From CAZOZZ01 sp965262425 (GTDB taxonomy: Bacteria; Acidobacteriota; Terriglobia; 20CM-2-55-15): 64,000 bases of DNA. Position 1 is the first letter of the stretch; each line of letters begins with the position of its first letter. This document shows, piece by piece, positions 9,093 through 18,307 of the stretch. The notes beneath the pieces are model-generated. The model worked only from the letters and a program-made list of their open reading frames with translations, did not search any database and was not told the DNA's origin. Where the stretch lies: the NCBI GenBank assembly GCA_965262425.1, contig OZ253536.1, positions 3,596,001 to 3,660,000 on the forward strand, written 5' to 3'. The translations under genes and the position numbers were made by a program.

Positions 9093-11039
9093 ATGAAACG
9101 TTTCTTAGCAGGCTACGGCTGGTTTGTGTTGCTGTGCGTGATTTGGCTGCAGGCGGGCGCGTCCACGCGGGCTGCCTATCAGGCCTCCTCGCCGAATCAG
9201 GCGGAGGCTTCCTACGACGTCATCCTGTTTGATCGGGACGTCATGGTTCCGATGAGGGACGGGGTCCGACTCGCCACCGACATCTATCGCCCTGGACGCG
9301 ATGGGCAACCGGTGGAAGAGCAGATTCCCATCCTGCTGCAACGAACGCCCTACAGCAAGGAAGGACGGGGACTGGTCCAAAGTGCCGAGTACTTCGTACG
9401 CCAGGGTTACGTGGTGGCGTTGCAGGACCTGCGTGGCCGATACAACTCCGAAGGGAGCTTCAGCAAGTACGCCTACGTCACCGCACCCGACGGCTATGAC
9501 ACCATCCAATGGCTTGGCGCCCTGCCGTACGCCGACGGCCAGGTCGGCATGTGGGGCACGTCCTACGGCGCTCACACGCAAGCGGATGCCGCCAAGACGA
9601 ACCCGCCCAGTTTGCGAACGGTCCTGCTCAATTTCGGAGGTCTTCACAACGGATGGGAGATCAAAGTCCGCAACCACGGAGCGTCCGAATTGGGACAGCA
9701 ACTCGGTTGGGCCTTCGACCAGGTGGCTGCGGGCTCGGACGATCCGGTCGTACTGGCAATGATGGAAGCCGAACCTGTCGAGAAGTGGTTCGCGGCTATG
9801 CCGTTGCGGAAGGGGCTCAACCCCCTGTCGGTGGCGCCTGAATTCGAAAGCTACGTCCTGGAGATGCTGACGCACGGGGACTACGACGAGTACTGGCGGG
9901 GCTTAGGCGTAAACTGGACCGAACACTACGAAGGAACGTCCGACATTCCCATGCTGCACGTCGGGGGTTGGTACGACACCTACGGCGCGAGCACGATATC
10001 CAACTACGCCGGGCTCGCCAAAACCAAGCAATCACCCATACGGCTCCTGGTGGGCCCATGGACCCACGGGGGCAACACTCGATCGAGCGCCGGCGACGTG
10101 GAATTCGGGCCCGAAGCTGCGATCACCGACTTCGCCCGCGAGTTTCACTTGAGCTGGTTCGACCACTACCTGAAGGGCAGGCCGACCGAAGCGGGCGAGT
10201 GGTCGCCGATCCGACTGTTCGTGATGGGAACCGGGGACGGCCACAAGGACCCGAACGGCAGGCTGTACCATGGAGGCTACTGGCGGGAAGAAACCGAATG
10301 GCCGCTGCCAGGGACGGAGTTCGTCAAGTACTACTTCCATGCCGACGGAAGCCTGAACTCCGCAAGCCCGCTTTCGAATGTGATGCCGACGACGTATGCC
10401 TTCGACCCCGGCGATCCGGTGCCGACAATCGGCGGATCGTTCTCCGGCGCCCTCAAGAGGGGGGCCTACGACCAGCGCGAAAGAGAATTCAAGAGCCTCG
10501 GCGGAGGGTCGGAAAACGGGTTCTACGGGTCGAAGCCACCGTACCTGCCGCTCAAGACGCGGCCTGACGTCGTGGTCTTTCAGACCGAGCCACTCGAAGA
10601 GGACGTCGAAGTTGTCGGCCCGATCACGGTGACGCTCTTCGCGGCGTCTACGGCGACCGATACGGACTTCACCGCCAAGCTGATCGATGTGTACCCTCCC
10701 AGCCGGGACTTCCCATCCGGATTCGACATGAACCTGACCGACGGCATCATCCGTGCGCGGTACCGATCCTCTCCGGAGCGGCAGGAACTCATGACTCCCG
10801 GGAAACCTTACGAGTTCACGATCGAGCCATTCCCAACGGGCAACGTTTTCAAGAAAGGACATCGCATCCGGATCGACATCTCGAGCAGTAACTTCCCTCG
10901 ATTCGACGTCAACCCGAACACCGGAGAGCCACTGGGCAAACACCGCCGGATGATCGTGGCCGACAACTCGATCTACCACGATGCCGCACATCCGTCCCAC
11001 GTGGTTCTTCCGATCGTGCCGGCAGGGACCAGACAGTGA
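9093..11039 (+). CDS. Secreted CocE/NonD-family hydrolase (S15 peptidase-like)
   Basis: Exported alpha/beta hydrolase of the CocE/X-Pro dipeptidyl-peptidase group, 648 residues. ATG 9093 follows AGGAGA at six bases and begins a signal peptide with an Ala-rich cleavage region. The N-terminal strand VPMRDGVRLATDIYRP is the usual opening of the family. The nucleophile is the Ser of MWGTSYGAH, and WTHGG supplies the likely catalytic His region. The C-terminal third, starting near FQTEPLEEDVEVVGPITV, is the jelly-roll domain. Members cleave esters, amides or X-Pro peptides; substrate unknown. The next secreted hydrolase starts 53 bases downstream, so the two may be co-transcribed. Confidence 0.9.
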   Translation: MKRFLAGYGWFVLLCVIWLQAGASTRAAYQASSPNQAEASYDVILFDRDVMVPMRDGVRLATDIYRPGRDGQPVEEQIPILLQRTPYSKEGRGLVQSAEYFVRQGYVVALQDLRGRYNSEGSFSKYAYVTAPDGYDTIQWLGALPYADGQVGMWGTSYGAHTQADAAKTNPPSLRTVLLNFGGLHNGWEIKVRNHGASELGQQLGWAFDQVAAGSDDPVVLAMMEAEPVEKWFAAMPLRKGLNPLSVAPEFESYVLEMLTHGDYDEYWRGLGVNWTEHYEGTSDIPMLHVGGWYDTYGASTISNYAGLAKTKQSPIRLLVGPWTHGGNTRSSAGDVEFGPEAAITDFAREFHLSWFDHYLKGRPTEAGEWSPIRLFVMGTGDGHKDPNGRLYHGGYWREETEWPLPGTEFVKYYFHADGSLNSASPLSNVMPTTYAFDPGDPVPTIGGSFSGALKRGAYDQREREFKSLGGGSENGFYGSKPPYLPLKTRPDVVVFQTEPLEEDVEVVGPITVTLFAASTATDTDFTAKLIDVYPPSRDFPSGFDMNLTDGIIRARYRSSPERQELMTPGKPYEFTIEPFPTGNVFKKGHRIRIDISSSNFPRFDVNPNTGEPLGKHRRMIVADNSIYHDAAHPSHVVLPIVPAGTRQ

Positions 11040-11092
11040 ACAGTGCCTGGTCATTCGTTAACGAGCCAGTCCAGATCACACCGGAGTCTTCC

Positions 11093-12568
11093 ATGATTCG
11101 ACGCACCGTCTCTTTGATTCTTTTCCTGTCATTGACGGGAACGGCGTACGCCCAGCAGGAACGCTACGACTACCTGGAGCCTACAGACCGACTCGTCACG
11201 GCCGGCACCCAGGCACTGATGATCTGCAATGGCCTCTTCGTTTCCGAGCGGACGCTGGATCAGATCTATGAACAAGAGCTGAAACTGGACCGGATGCCCG
11301 TCTTGCCTCCCCGCCAGGTAACGATCGATGAAGAGCGAAAGGCCGTGGTTGTGGGCGGCAAAGGCAGCAACGCCATACCCGCCATGCGCGCCGCGTATCG
11401 AACAGGCGTGGGCTGCGTTGTGATGGCGCCCGATCAGACGCTGGCCGACATCGACACGTTGCCGACGCTCGAAATGCCACCGCTGACGGCTGATACGGCC
11501 ACGATACCCTGGCCTGACGGGGACCTCGTGGAAGAAAAGCCGTTCCCCTCTTCCATCAACCGCCTGGCTATTGAGGCGGCGGCGGATTGGGCATTCGATC
11601 GTCCGCCATCACAGATCACGCTGAGCCTTCTGGTCATGCACAGGGGTGACATCCTGCTGGAACGCTACGCCCCGGGCGTCGACATGACAACCCGCACCCG
11701 AACATGGTCGACGGCCAAGAGCATTGCCAGCACGCTCATCGGCATGTTGGTGGGGCGGGGCGAGTTGAAGCTCGACGACCCGCTTCCCTTCTCGGATTGG
11801 GGATCGTCGCTGAACGATCCCGAGACCGCAGGCAACGATCCGCGGAGGGCGATCACGCTCCGAAACGTCATGCATATGTCCAGTGGACTCTATCCGGTCG
11901 ACAACAGCCCCTCCAAAGTGGGCTCCCACGTCAGTTATTTCGGTGGCGCGAGTTCGGTCCGGGGAGCGCTGGACCGCGGTCTCGTTCGTGAACCCGGGAC
12001 CGTATGGGACTACGAAAACTACGACACCCTGCTGGCAGTCTACGCGCTGAAGACCGCCATCGGGGATCCGCAGACGTACATCGAGTTCCCCCGACGCGAA
12101 CTGTTCGACAAAATCGGTATGCGCAACACCGTACCCGGAATGGATCGATTCGGGAATTTCATACTGAGCAGCCAGGTATACACGAACGCCCGCGACCTGG
12201 CGCGCCTGGGCCTGCTCTACCTGAACGAAGGGGTCTGGAATGGAGAACGGATCCTGCCCGAAGACTGGATTCGGTTCGTTCGCACTCCCGCGCCCTCGAC
12301 CAGCGACAGTGGCCGGTTTTACGGAGGACAGTGGTGGCTCGTTCCCGACGAGCGGAACGACATACCGCAGGACGCCTACACGACTTCAGGAAACAGGGGA
12401 CAGTACACGATCGTCATCCCGTCCTACGACCTGGTCATCGTCCGGCGCGGACTGGATTGGGGCCGGCCCGGGTTCCCGCGATGGGACTTGGTCGCCGAGG
12501 TGTTGAAAGCATTTCCTGAGCGAGATGGGGGGACGAAACTAACCGGAGAGTCCAGCAATCGTCGGTAA
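11093..12568 (+). CDS. Secreted serine hydrolase, class C beta-lactamase fold
   Basis: A 491-residue exported protein of the beta-lactamase/penicillin-binding superfamily. ATG 11093 has GGAG six bases upstream and starts a signal peptide ending TAYAQ. The active-site SxxK reads STAKS, followed by the helix IASTLIGMLVGRGELKLDDP, and the second motif Y-x-N is YENYD. Roughly 150 residues between the signal peptide and the catalytic domain do not match the core fold; they contain GVGCVVMAPDQT. Such proteins are usually esterases or D-amino peptidases rather than true beta-lactamases. It lies directly after the CocE-type hydrolase. Confidence 0.88.
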   Translation: MIRRTVSLILFLSLTGTAYAQQERYDYLEPTDRLVTAGTQALMICNGLFVSERTLDQIYEQELKLDRMPVLPPRQVTIDEERKAVVVGGKGSNAIPAMRAAYRTGVGCVVMAPDQTLADIDTLPTLEMPPLTADTATIPWPDGDLVEEKPFPSSINRLAIEAAADWAFDRPPSQITLSLLVMHRGDILLERYAPGVDMTTRTRTWSTAKSIASTLIGMLVGRGELKLDDPLPFSDWGSSLNDPETAGNDPRRAITLRNVMHMSSGLYPVDNSPSKVGSHVSYFGGASSVRGALDRGLVREPGTVWDYENYDTLLAVYALKTAIGDPQTYIEFPRRELFDKIGMRNTVPGMDRFGNFILSSQVYTNARDLARLGLLYLNEGVWNGERILPEDWIRFVRTPAPSTSDSGRFYGGQWWLVPDERNDIPQDAYTTSGNRGQYTIVIPSYDLVIVRRGLDWGRPGFPRWDLVAEVLKAFPERDGGTKLTGESSNRR

Positions 12569-12757
12569 AGGAACGTATCAGAGGTGCCTTGCGAGGCTCG
12601 CTGATTGATCAAAAGCCTTTGCTCAAGCAGTGCCGCTTCTTTAACGCAAGGAACGGACCAATCCACGCACCTTGAACTGATGCTCCAACTTTACCTCGAC
12701 GCCTTTCATCAGCATCAGGCCTAAGCCACATTCACACTTGAACCCCTTTCCCCACAC

Positions 12758-13249
12758 ATGTTTAGATTAGCCAACCCAAAAGACAGGGAGAAGGCCTTGG
12801 GCAGCAGGAAGCTTCTATTGATCGACGACGACTCGGATGTCGTCACGCTCGCAGGACAAATACTGGCCGATGCGGGTTATTCCGTGTTTTCCACCCGTGA
12901 TCCGGGCGAAGCTATTCGGTTGCTCTCGGACCGCCGGGTTCGGATCGACCTGCTCATCACCGATGTCTTCATGCCGGGCATGACCGGCCCGGACCTGGCT
13001 CGGACGGGCTTCAGGAATCGGGCGGAACTGCGAGTCCTTTTCATGTCTGGAGACACCAAGGCTCGATCAACTGTCAGGAAGGGGGACAACTATCTGGTCA
13101 AGCCGTTTGCGTCTGCCGAACTGGTGCGAGAGGTGAGTACCACCCTGATTGCCCGCCACCCAACCGATGCCGAACCCTATAGAGGCACGGACCGAAGAAA
13201 GAGCACCGAACGGCGGAAGGGCGCTGCCGGGGGAAAAGGACGGCCCTAA
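12758..13249 (+). CDS. Response regulator, single receiver domain
   Basis: A 163-residue receiver protein. The acidic triad is DDD at residues 23-25, the phospho-acceptor Asp is residue 69 in LLITDVFMPG, the conserved Ser lies in VLFMSGD and the Lys in YLVKPF. The last 30 residues are a basic, low-complexity tail (RGTDRRKSTERRKGAAGG) with no output domain, so it probably acts by protein contact. No histidine kinase is adjacent. Confidence 0.87.
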   Translation: MFRLANPKDREKALGSRKLLLIDDDSDVVTLAGQILADAGYSVFSTRDPGEAIRLLSDRRVRIDLLITDVFMPGMTGPDLARTGFRNRAELRVLFMSGDTKARSTVRKGDNYLVKPFASAELVREVSTTLIARHPTDAEPYRGTDRRKSTERRKGAAGGKGRP

Positions 13250-13453
13250 GACCGGGTGGGCCGCTCGTTCAGGGGTTCAAACCCGATTCAACACCTCGCT
13301 GATCAGATCGATGTCCTCTTCGTTATTGAACACCGCCGCCGTTTCGCAATGCGTGCAGACCCTCCAGGACGACCTGCTCCCCGGCTTTCGTGCTGTGATA
13401 GTATGGCCCCAGAACGCGGCCCTTTCTCGAACGAGCGCCATCGTGGGCGAACC

Positions 13454-14497
13454 ATGTCATATCCGACAAAACATCCCCACAACGACTTATCCCACGACGT
13501 CGACCGGCTCAGCCGGATTGTCAAAGCCACCAAGGAATTGAATTCGACGCTCGACTTGTCCGAGCTTGCCCGGATCATCCTGCGAATCGTCCGCGATGAA
13601 GTTGGAATAGAACGGGGCACGGTGTTCGTGATGTCACCGAACCGGCTCGGTCTGGCCTCGCTGGCGGCTCAGGAAATCGATACGGAGATCCGGGTTCAGC
13701 TCGGATCGGGGATTGCGGGGACTGTTGCTAAAAACGGGGAGGTCATCGATATCCCCGATGCCTATGCGGACGACCGGTTCGATCAGAGCTTCGACGCCCG
13801 GCTTGGCTTTCGCACCAATGACATCTATTGCATGCCCGCTCGTAATGGGAAGGGTTCCATCGTCGGCGTCTTGCAACTGCTCAACCGCAGCCGGGCTCTG
13901 ACACGGAACGACGAGGAATTCCTGGCCGATATCTCCATCCACATCGGACTCGCGGTCGAGAACGCGGCAAAGCACGTCCGGATGCTGGAAGAAAGTCGAA
14001 TCGAAAAGCAACTGGAACTGGCCAGAGAAATCATGCTGATCAAGAGCGTGCGGACGACGAGGCTGTTGTTGGGCGCCTTACGATTAAGATGCCCGCTCTG
14101 TCTTGGAGGGCGGTGTTTCAAGGGACTGTTCGGAACGCGGCAGAGCTGCGAGGACTGTGGGTACTTCTTCCTGCGCCAGAACAGTTTCCTCCTCGGATCG
14201 CCTTTTTTTGCATGGTTCGCAAGCCTCGCCGTTGCCATCCTGACCTTGGCCGCGCTCGATTATCTGGTCGACCCGACGACCAATTCGGCAACTCTGGGAG
14301 TGCTGCTCACTGCCGCGATCCTTCCACTCGTGTTCTTCCGATTCTGGCGCATGCTCTGGATTGCACTCGATCTGCATGCGCGCCCGCCGGCAGAGAAAGA
14401 CTTCATCCGAAAGAATCGACCGGCCTCAGAAACTCAAGCCACCTCAGCGGAGGCGGCCCACGTTGACCGTCACCCCCCCGAGAATCTTGTAACCTGA
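13454..14497 (+). CDS. GAF domain fused to a DUF983-like zinc/membrane domain
   Basis: A 347-residue protein with an unusual pair of domains. Residues about 15-180 form a GAF sensor (LARIILRIVRDEVGIERGTV through GSGIAGTVAKNGEVIDIPDAY to DISIHIGLAVENA). A helical linker KQLELAREI, which normally leads into a PP2C phosphatase, is followed instead by a DUF983-type segment: two zinc pairs (CPLC and CEDC) and two hydrophobic helices. An internal ATG at the junction has GAGAAA before it, so DUF983 could once have been separate. ATG 13454 fits the domain start best although its ribosome site is weak. The 3' end overlaps the converging neighbour by 54 bases. Confidence 0.72.
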   Translation: MSYPTKHPHNDLSHDVDRLSRIVKATKELNSTLDLSELARIILRIVRDEVGIERGTVFVMSPNRLGLASLAAQEIDTEIRVQLGSGIAGTVAKNGEVIDIPDAYADDRFDQSFDARLGFRTNDIYCMPARNGKGSIVGVLQLLNRSRALTRNDEEFLADISIHIGLAVENAAKHVRMLEESRIEKQLELAREIMLIKSVRTTRLLLGALRLRCPLCLGGRCFKGLFGTRQSCEDCGYFFLRQNSFLLGSPFFAWFASLAVAILTLAALDYLVDPTTNSATLGVLLTAAILPLVFFRFWRMLWIALDLHARPPAEKDFIRKNRPASETQATSAEAAHVDRHPPENLVT

Positions 14498-15244
14498 CGG
14501 ACCGACGCCGAAGCCCTCCTCGACGATCGCGATGTCCCAAACCAGATTCGGGCGCATTCGATAAGTCAGACCCTGACTCATGGAGACGACAACGGCAGAG
14601 CTGGATGGCTTCTCTGTCAGCACGCCGGCAAAGGCTCCCAGGCGTCCACTCGTGCCTAACGCGCGACCGTAGTCGAGCGCGACGTCGTATTTCCGAGCGG
14701 GGTTGGTGGTGGATGTATCGGTCGCTACCGTCCAGGTCAGATTCGTCACGACCGTGTTCGGGCCATCGCTGAATGCGACCAAGCCTGTCAGACCCACTCT
14801 CGCACCATCGAACTCACGTAGAAAGAAAAGCGCCTGCGGGGCGATCGCCAGAGAAAACCTGTCGCCGACCCAGATCGGACGCCGCACGGTTAACAACAGC
14901 GAACTCCCGAACCTGTTCGGGGTGTCCGGGCCGGAAAAATTCCGCTCGAGGGCATCAAAACTGAGACTGAACTCCGCCTGGTGCAGGATGCCCCCGCCAA
15001 CGTCGGGGGTGTACTTGATCATCGTTGGCAGCGCGAGAAAGCCTCCGGATGAGCCCGTGGCGGCTGCGCCGAACTCGATCTCCATGGTCCCCGGTGCTGT
15101 GGTCGAGGTGTCGGACGTAAAAGTCGGCCGCTGAGGAGTTGCGACGTGGGGAACATTCTGGGCAAACGCATCAGGCGAAGCTTGAGCAATGACGAACGAA
15201 AGGCTCGCGAAGGAGAGAAAAAAGTTCCATTTGTGTCTCATCAT
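14444..15244 (-). CDS. Probable outer-membrane beta-barrel protein
   Basis: A 266-residue exported protein starting with a signal peptide (MMRHKWNFFLSFASLSFVIA, cleavage near DAFAQ). The mature part alternates short amphipathic strands and turns (LSFDALERNF, RRPIWVGDRFSLAIAPQAL, LTWTVATDT), as in transporter-like or phenol-degradation MetA-type outer-membrane proteins. It ends GVTVNVGRLR, a plausible last strand. Function not recognised. Convergent with and overlapping the GAF-DUF983 gene. Confidence 0.65.
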   Translation of the reverse strand: MMRHKWNFFLSFASLSFVIAQASPDAFAQNVPHVATPQRPTFTSDTSTTAPGTMEIEFGAAATGSSGGFLALPTMIKYTPDVGGGILHQAEFSLSFDALERNFSGPDTPNRFGSSLLLTVRRPIWVGDRFSLAIAPQALFFLREFDGARVGLTGLVAFSDGPNTVVTNLTWTVATDTSTTNPARKYDVALDYGRALGTSGRLGAFAGVLTEKPSSSAVVVSMSQGLTYRMRPNLVWDIAIVEEGFGVGPSGYKILGGVTVNVGRLR

Positions 15245-15365
15245 ATACAGTGTGAGGCGAGTTGGAGACCGATCAGGGGCGTTTGCGAAAATAGTCGGGT
15301 CTTACCATACCTGATCTCTTGAAATGCAGCCGGCACAAGATCAAAATAAGTATCAGGGATTATCT

Positions 15366-16232
15366 ATGACGGACAAAAGCGACACATCCAGGCCAAGCGG
15401 TTCTTCGGCACGAATCTGGGCCTTCGTCCTGGGCCTCCTGGTCGTAGCCTTGACAGGAATCGGATACCTGCTCGTCGGACAGTTTGCGGAGTTACAAGAG
15501 CAGGTGGCGCAGCTCGGCGATCAGGTAGAGCGGAGCGCTCAGGAAGCTGAGGTGGCGGCGGAAAGCGCCCAGGAAGCGGCGGAAACCTCCCGGGCTGCTC
15601 TGACGAGAGCGACCGAGGCTGAGGAAAGCGCCGAGAATGCCGCCAGGGGGCGAGACCGTGCGGAGCGGGCACGCGCGGAAGCCGAGGACGATGCATCTGT
15701 CGCACGTCAGGATGCCGCACAATCGGCCGAAGAGACACGACGGGCACGAGCCGAGACAGACAGAATAAAGAAGGAGCGGGAGCAGGAACTGGACCGTCTC
15801 GAAAAGGCCCTGGGCGCGATTGTCGAAACCCGACGGACCGCGCTTGGGCTGGTCATGAACCTGGGAAGCGATGCGATCGAGTTCGACTTCAACAGGGCAA
15901 CTCTAAGGCCTCTGAATCGAGAGCTCCTGAGCCGGATAGCCGGCATCCTGCTGACATCGAGCGGGCACTCCATGTATGTGTACGGCCATACCGACGACAT
16001 CGGCAGCGATGCCTACAACCAGACCCTTTCGGAACAACGTGCGGACTCCGTTCGCAACTACCTGGTCCAGGCAGGTATCGACCCTGCAATCATCACGACG
16101 GCAGGCTACGGAAAATCCAGCCCACGAGTAAACGGAACGAGCGCAGAGGCCAGGGCCAAGAACCGCCGCGTCGAAATAGGAATCGTCGACGTGATGCTCG
16201 ACTACAAGGGCGAAACGCCACCCCCGGGCTAG
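15366..16232 (+). CDS. OmpA-family peptidoglycan-binding protein with coiled coil
   Basis: A 288-residue envelope protein. One transmembrane helix (residues about 17-37) is followed by a long Ala/Glu/Arg-rich coiled coil of about 110 residues. The C-terminal OmpA domain has IEFDFNRATLRP, VYGHTDDIGSDAYN, LSEQRADSVRNYL and YGKSSPRVNGTSAEARAKNRRVEI, the residues that hold diaminopimelate peptidoglycan. The helix is not followed by a cleavage site, so the protein probably stays anchored in the inner membrane and spans the periplasm. AGGGA precedes ATG 15366. Confidence 0.88.
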   Translation: MTDKSDTSRPSGSSARIWAFVLGLLVVALTGIGYLLVGQFAELQEQVAQLGDQVERSAQEAEVAAESAQEAAETSRAALTRATEAEESAENAARGRDRAERARAEAEDDASVARQDAAQSAEETRRARAETDRIKKEREQELDRLEKALGAIVETRRTALGLVMNLGSDAIEFDFNRATLRPLNRELLSRIAGILLTSSGHSMYVYGHTDDIGSDAYNQTLSEQRADSVRNYLVQAGIDPAIITTAGYGKSSPRVNGTSAEARAKNRRVEIGIVDVMLDYKGETPPPG

Positions 16233-16252
16233 CAGCCCGTGGCTCCGGGCTG
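16233..16252 (+). terminator. Hairpin just after the OmpA-family gene
   Basis: A perfect 7-bp stem (CAGCCCG / CGGGCTG) with a six-base loop begins one base after the stop codon. No U-run follows, so it may be a weak or factor-assisted terminator. Confidence 0.45.
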
Positions 16253-16282
16253 CCCGCCGGGACATCGGCCCAAAATCAGAAA

Positions 16283-16311
16283 TTGGCTTCCGCAGCCCGA
16301 ATTCCTTATAC
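16283..16311 (+). promoter_or_regulatory. Possible sigma-70 promoter of the creatininase-like gene
   Basis: TTGGCT at 16283-16288 and TTATAC at 16306-16311 are 17 bases apart, about 35 bases before the ATG. Matches to consensus are partial; read by eye only. Confidence 0.3.
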
Positions 16312-16345
16312 AATACGGCCTGCAATCAAGCTTCAGGAGGTTGGT

Positions 16346-17245
16346 ATGAAAAGAACGATGTGTGCCGCGCTGACACTGGGCGTCATGGTGACCGTCGGAC
16401 TGAGTCCCGCTCTGGCACAGGCAGGCGGCCAGGCCCGTGGCGGTCGGGGCGGCGGTGGACAGTTCGGCGATCGGGTGGACGTGCGGAACATGGAGAACCC
16501 GATACCCGTGTTCGACAGCGTATGGATCGAAGAACTCACGATGATGGAAGTTCGCGACTTCATCAAAGCGGGAAAAACCAACGCCCTGATCCTGACGGGC
16601 GGTATCGAAGAAAACGGCCCTTATCTCGCTACTGGTAAGCACAACTACGTGCTCGAGGTCATGGGAGAGTCTATCGCCAGGGCGATGGGCGACACCCTGG
16701 TGGCTCCCATCGTGAGGCTGGAGCCGGGCGATCCGGAACGTGAAAACATCTCGCCAGGAACGATCTACCTGACACGCGATACTTTTAAGGCCGTCATGCG
16801 GGATATGGCCACGAGCCTCAAATCCCAGGGCTTCACCGACATCTTCATTATGGGCGACAGCGGCGGTAACCGGGGCCCCATGGAGGAGGTCGCCGGAGAA
16901 TTGACTGCCACTTGGGGTGACGGCCCTGCGCACGTCTATTTCATTCCCGAGTACTACAACTACTCGGACGTTCGGACGTTCCAGGAAGAGGAACTGGGCA
17001 TTCACGAAGTGATGGAAGGCTTACACGACGATTATTACATCTCGTCAATCATGATGAACGCCGATCTGAACTCGGTTCGAACGAACGAGCGGATCCAGTC
17101 CGGCAAGTTCATCATCAACGGTGTGAGTCTGGCGCCTGTCGAAAAGACATTGGCCAACGGAAGGAAGATCATCGCATTCCGTACCGAAGCGACGGTGACT
17201 GCAATGCGGAAAGCGATGGGAGCCCCGACATCGAATCAGAGATAG
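16346..17245 (+). CDS. Secreted creatininase-family protein with altered metal site
   Basis: A 299-residue exported protein; AGGAGG sits just before ATG 16346 and a signal peptide follows, ending near ALAQAGG. The fold is that of creatininase/mycofactocin-E-type amidohydrolases, with the motif GGIEENGPYLATGKHNYVLE where typical members have GSxEQHGPHLPLxTD, and GDSGGN where typical members have GHGGN. Several usual metal ligands (His and Asp) are thus replaced, so catalysis may differ or be absent. Expressed alone; flanked by a hairpin repeat downstream. Confidence 0.75.
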   Translation: MKRTMCAALTLGVMVTVGLSPALAQAGGQARGGRGGGGQFGDRVDVRNMENPIPVFDSVWIEELTMMEVRDFIKAGKTNALILTGGIEENGPYLATGKHNYVLEVMGESIARAMGDTLVAPIVRLEPGDPERENISPGTIYLTRDTFKAVMRDMATSLKSQGFTDIFIMGDSGGNRGPMEEVAGELTATWGDGPAHVYFIPEYYNYSDVRTFQEEELGIHEVMEGLHDDYYISSIMMNADLNSVRTNERIQSGKFIINGVSLAPVEKTLANGRKIIAFRTEATVTAMRKAMGAPTSNQR

Positions 17246-18307
17246 TTGTTTCTGATCATCACGAACTCGCTCAGAAGGCTGTCGGTGGCGAAAGCTTCGA
17301 CACATCCTCGGTGACGGCAACACCGGACCGCCACCGACAGCCACCCAATCGGAGACAAGCCAGTTCTCACCGCGGAGGCACGAAGAACACGGAGTCTTGG
17401 ATTTCTTTTCTGAAAAAGCGGCCCTTCGTGTTCTCCGTGCCTTCGCGGTGAAATCCGAATGTACTGTGGGCTTAAGGGAGATGTTCGGGTGTCTGAGGTG
17501 GGCAAAAAAATGTGGCAGAGGCCGATTTTACGCTGCATTCACATATCCATGGTTCCGTGAATGCGCCAGGTTTATCATCGGCCAAACCCTCGATCGTTGG
17601 GTTCTTTTTCAACGTCTGATCAGAGTCCGGGTTGCCCCGCATCCTGTTCGGACATCGTGCCGATAATCGCCTTGGCTGCGACCATCAACCCCTGCCACGA
17701 TCGCTATAATCGTTGTTTCTTTCGTGCGTGTCAACGCGAAAGATTTGCGTCAATTCAAAGCTCTGAAAACGCAAGATCTTGGCCTCTAAAAAATCTCAAA
17801 ACATCAAGTCGTGATCATGGTTGACCAGAAAATCTGCAAGGTCAGATTCGACGGTCGGACCGATTTGTACACTCATCCAACACCACGACCTCCGGTCTCC
17901 CAGAGGGCGATCCACAGGTAGGTCTGTCCAACATCGACACTCCAGTCGCTTGACAATTTGTTGTTCCCGGACGAAGCCAGGCGGGACAGCCGCAATCCCG
18001 GATCACCGCACAGCAACACCACAAATCGCTGATAAACAGGGTCTTGTCGGCCGCGACCAACACTGCGAAAACCGGGCATTTTGGCTGGGTGCGTGCAGGT
18101 AGACAGGGTAAGTGGTTGCGTTCAGGCCGGACAGTTCGGCTTCGGAACTCTGGAAACATCGGAAGATCGAGTTTCCGATAACCCTCGACTCGAGGAGGTT
18201 GGGAATTGCTATGACCAGTATGAAGCCGCCTGTCGAAGACCACCCATTAGAAACAGTGCCTCCGACCTCGCACCACCGACCGGACAGCCCCCGGCTCCAG
18301 GCGGCAG
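17246..18307 (+). other. Gene-poor stretch
   Basis: About 1.06 kb without a supportable gene. It holds one hairpin repeat (17365-17453). A minus-strand frame at 17873-18079 ends in WSVDVGQTYLWIALWE, which could be the tail of an exported protein, but nothing identifies it. The right end may contain unrecognisable upstream parts of the broken nitrate transporter. Confidence 0.5.
17365..17453. repeat. Intergenic inverted repeat, CCGCGGAGGCACGAAG type
   Basis: Left arm CTCACCGCGGAGGCACGAAG and right arm CTTCGTGTTCTCCGTGCC followed by TTCGCGGTGA pair over most of their length to form a long hairpin around a short centre. It belongs to the same class as the repeats at 39.8, 41.5, 58.2 and 62.7 kb. 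Confidence 0.75.

Noticed and set aside
10032..11054. A 340-codon minus-strand frame opposite the CocE-type hydrolase.
   Set aside because: Fully overlaps a well-supported gene and resembles no protein family.
13260..13290. GTTCAAACC-like words as a tRNA T-loop.
   Set aside because: No matching acceptor or anticodon stems could be drawn around them.
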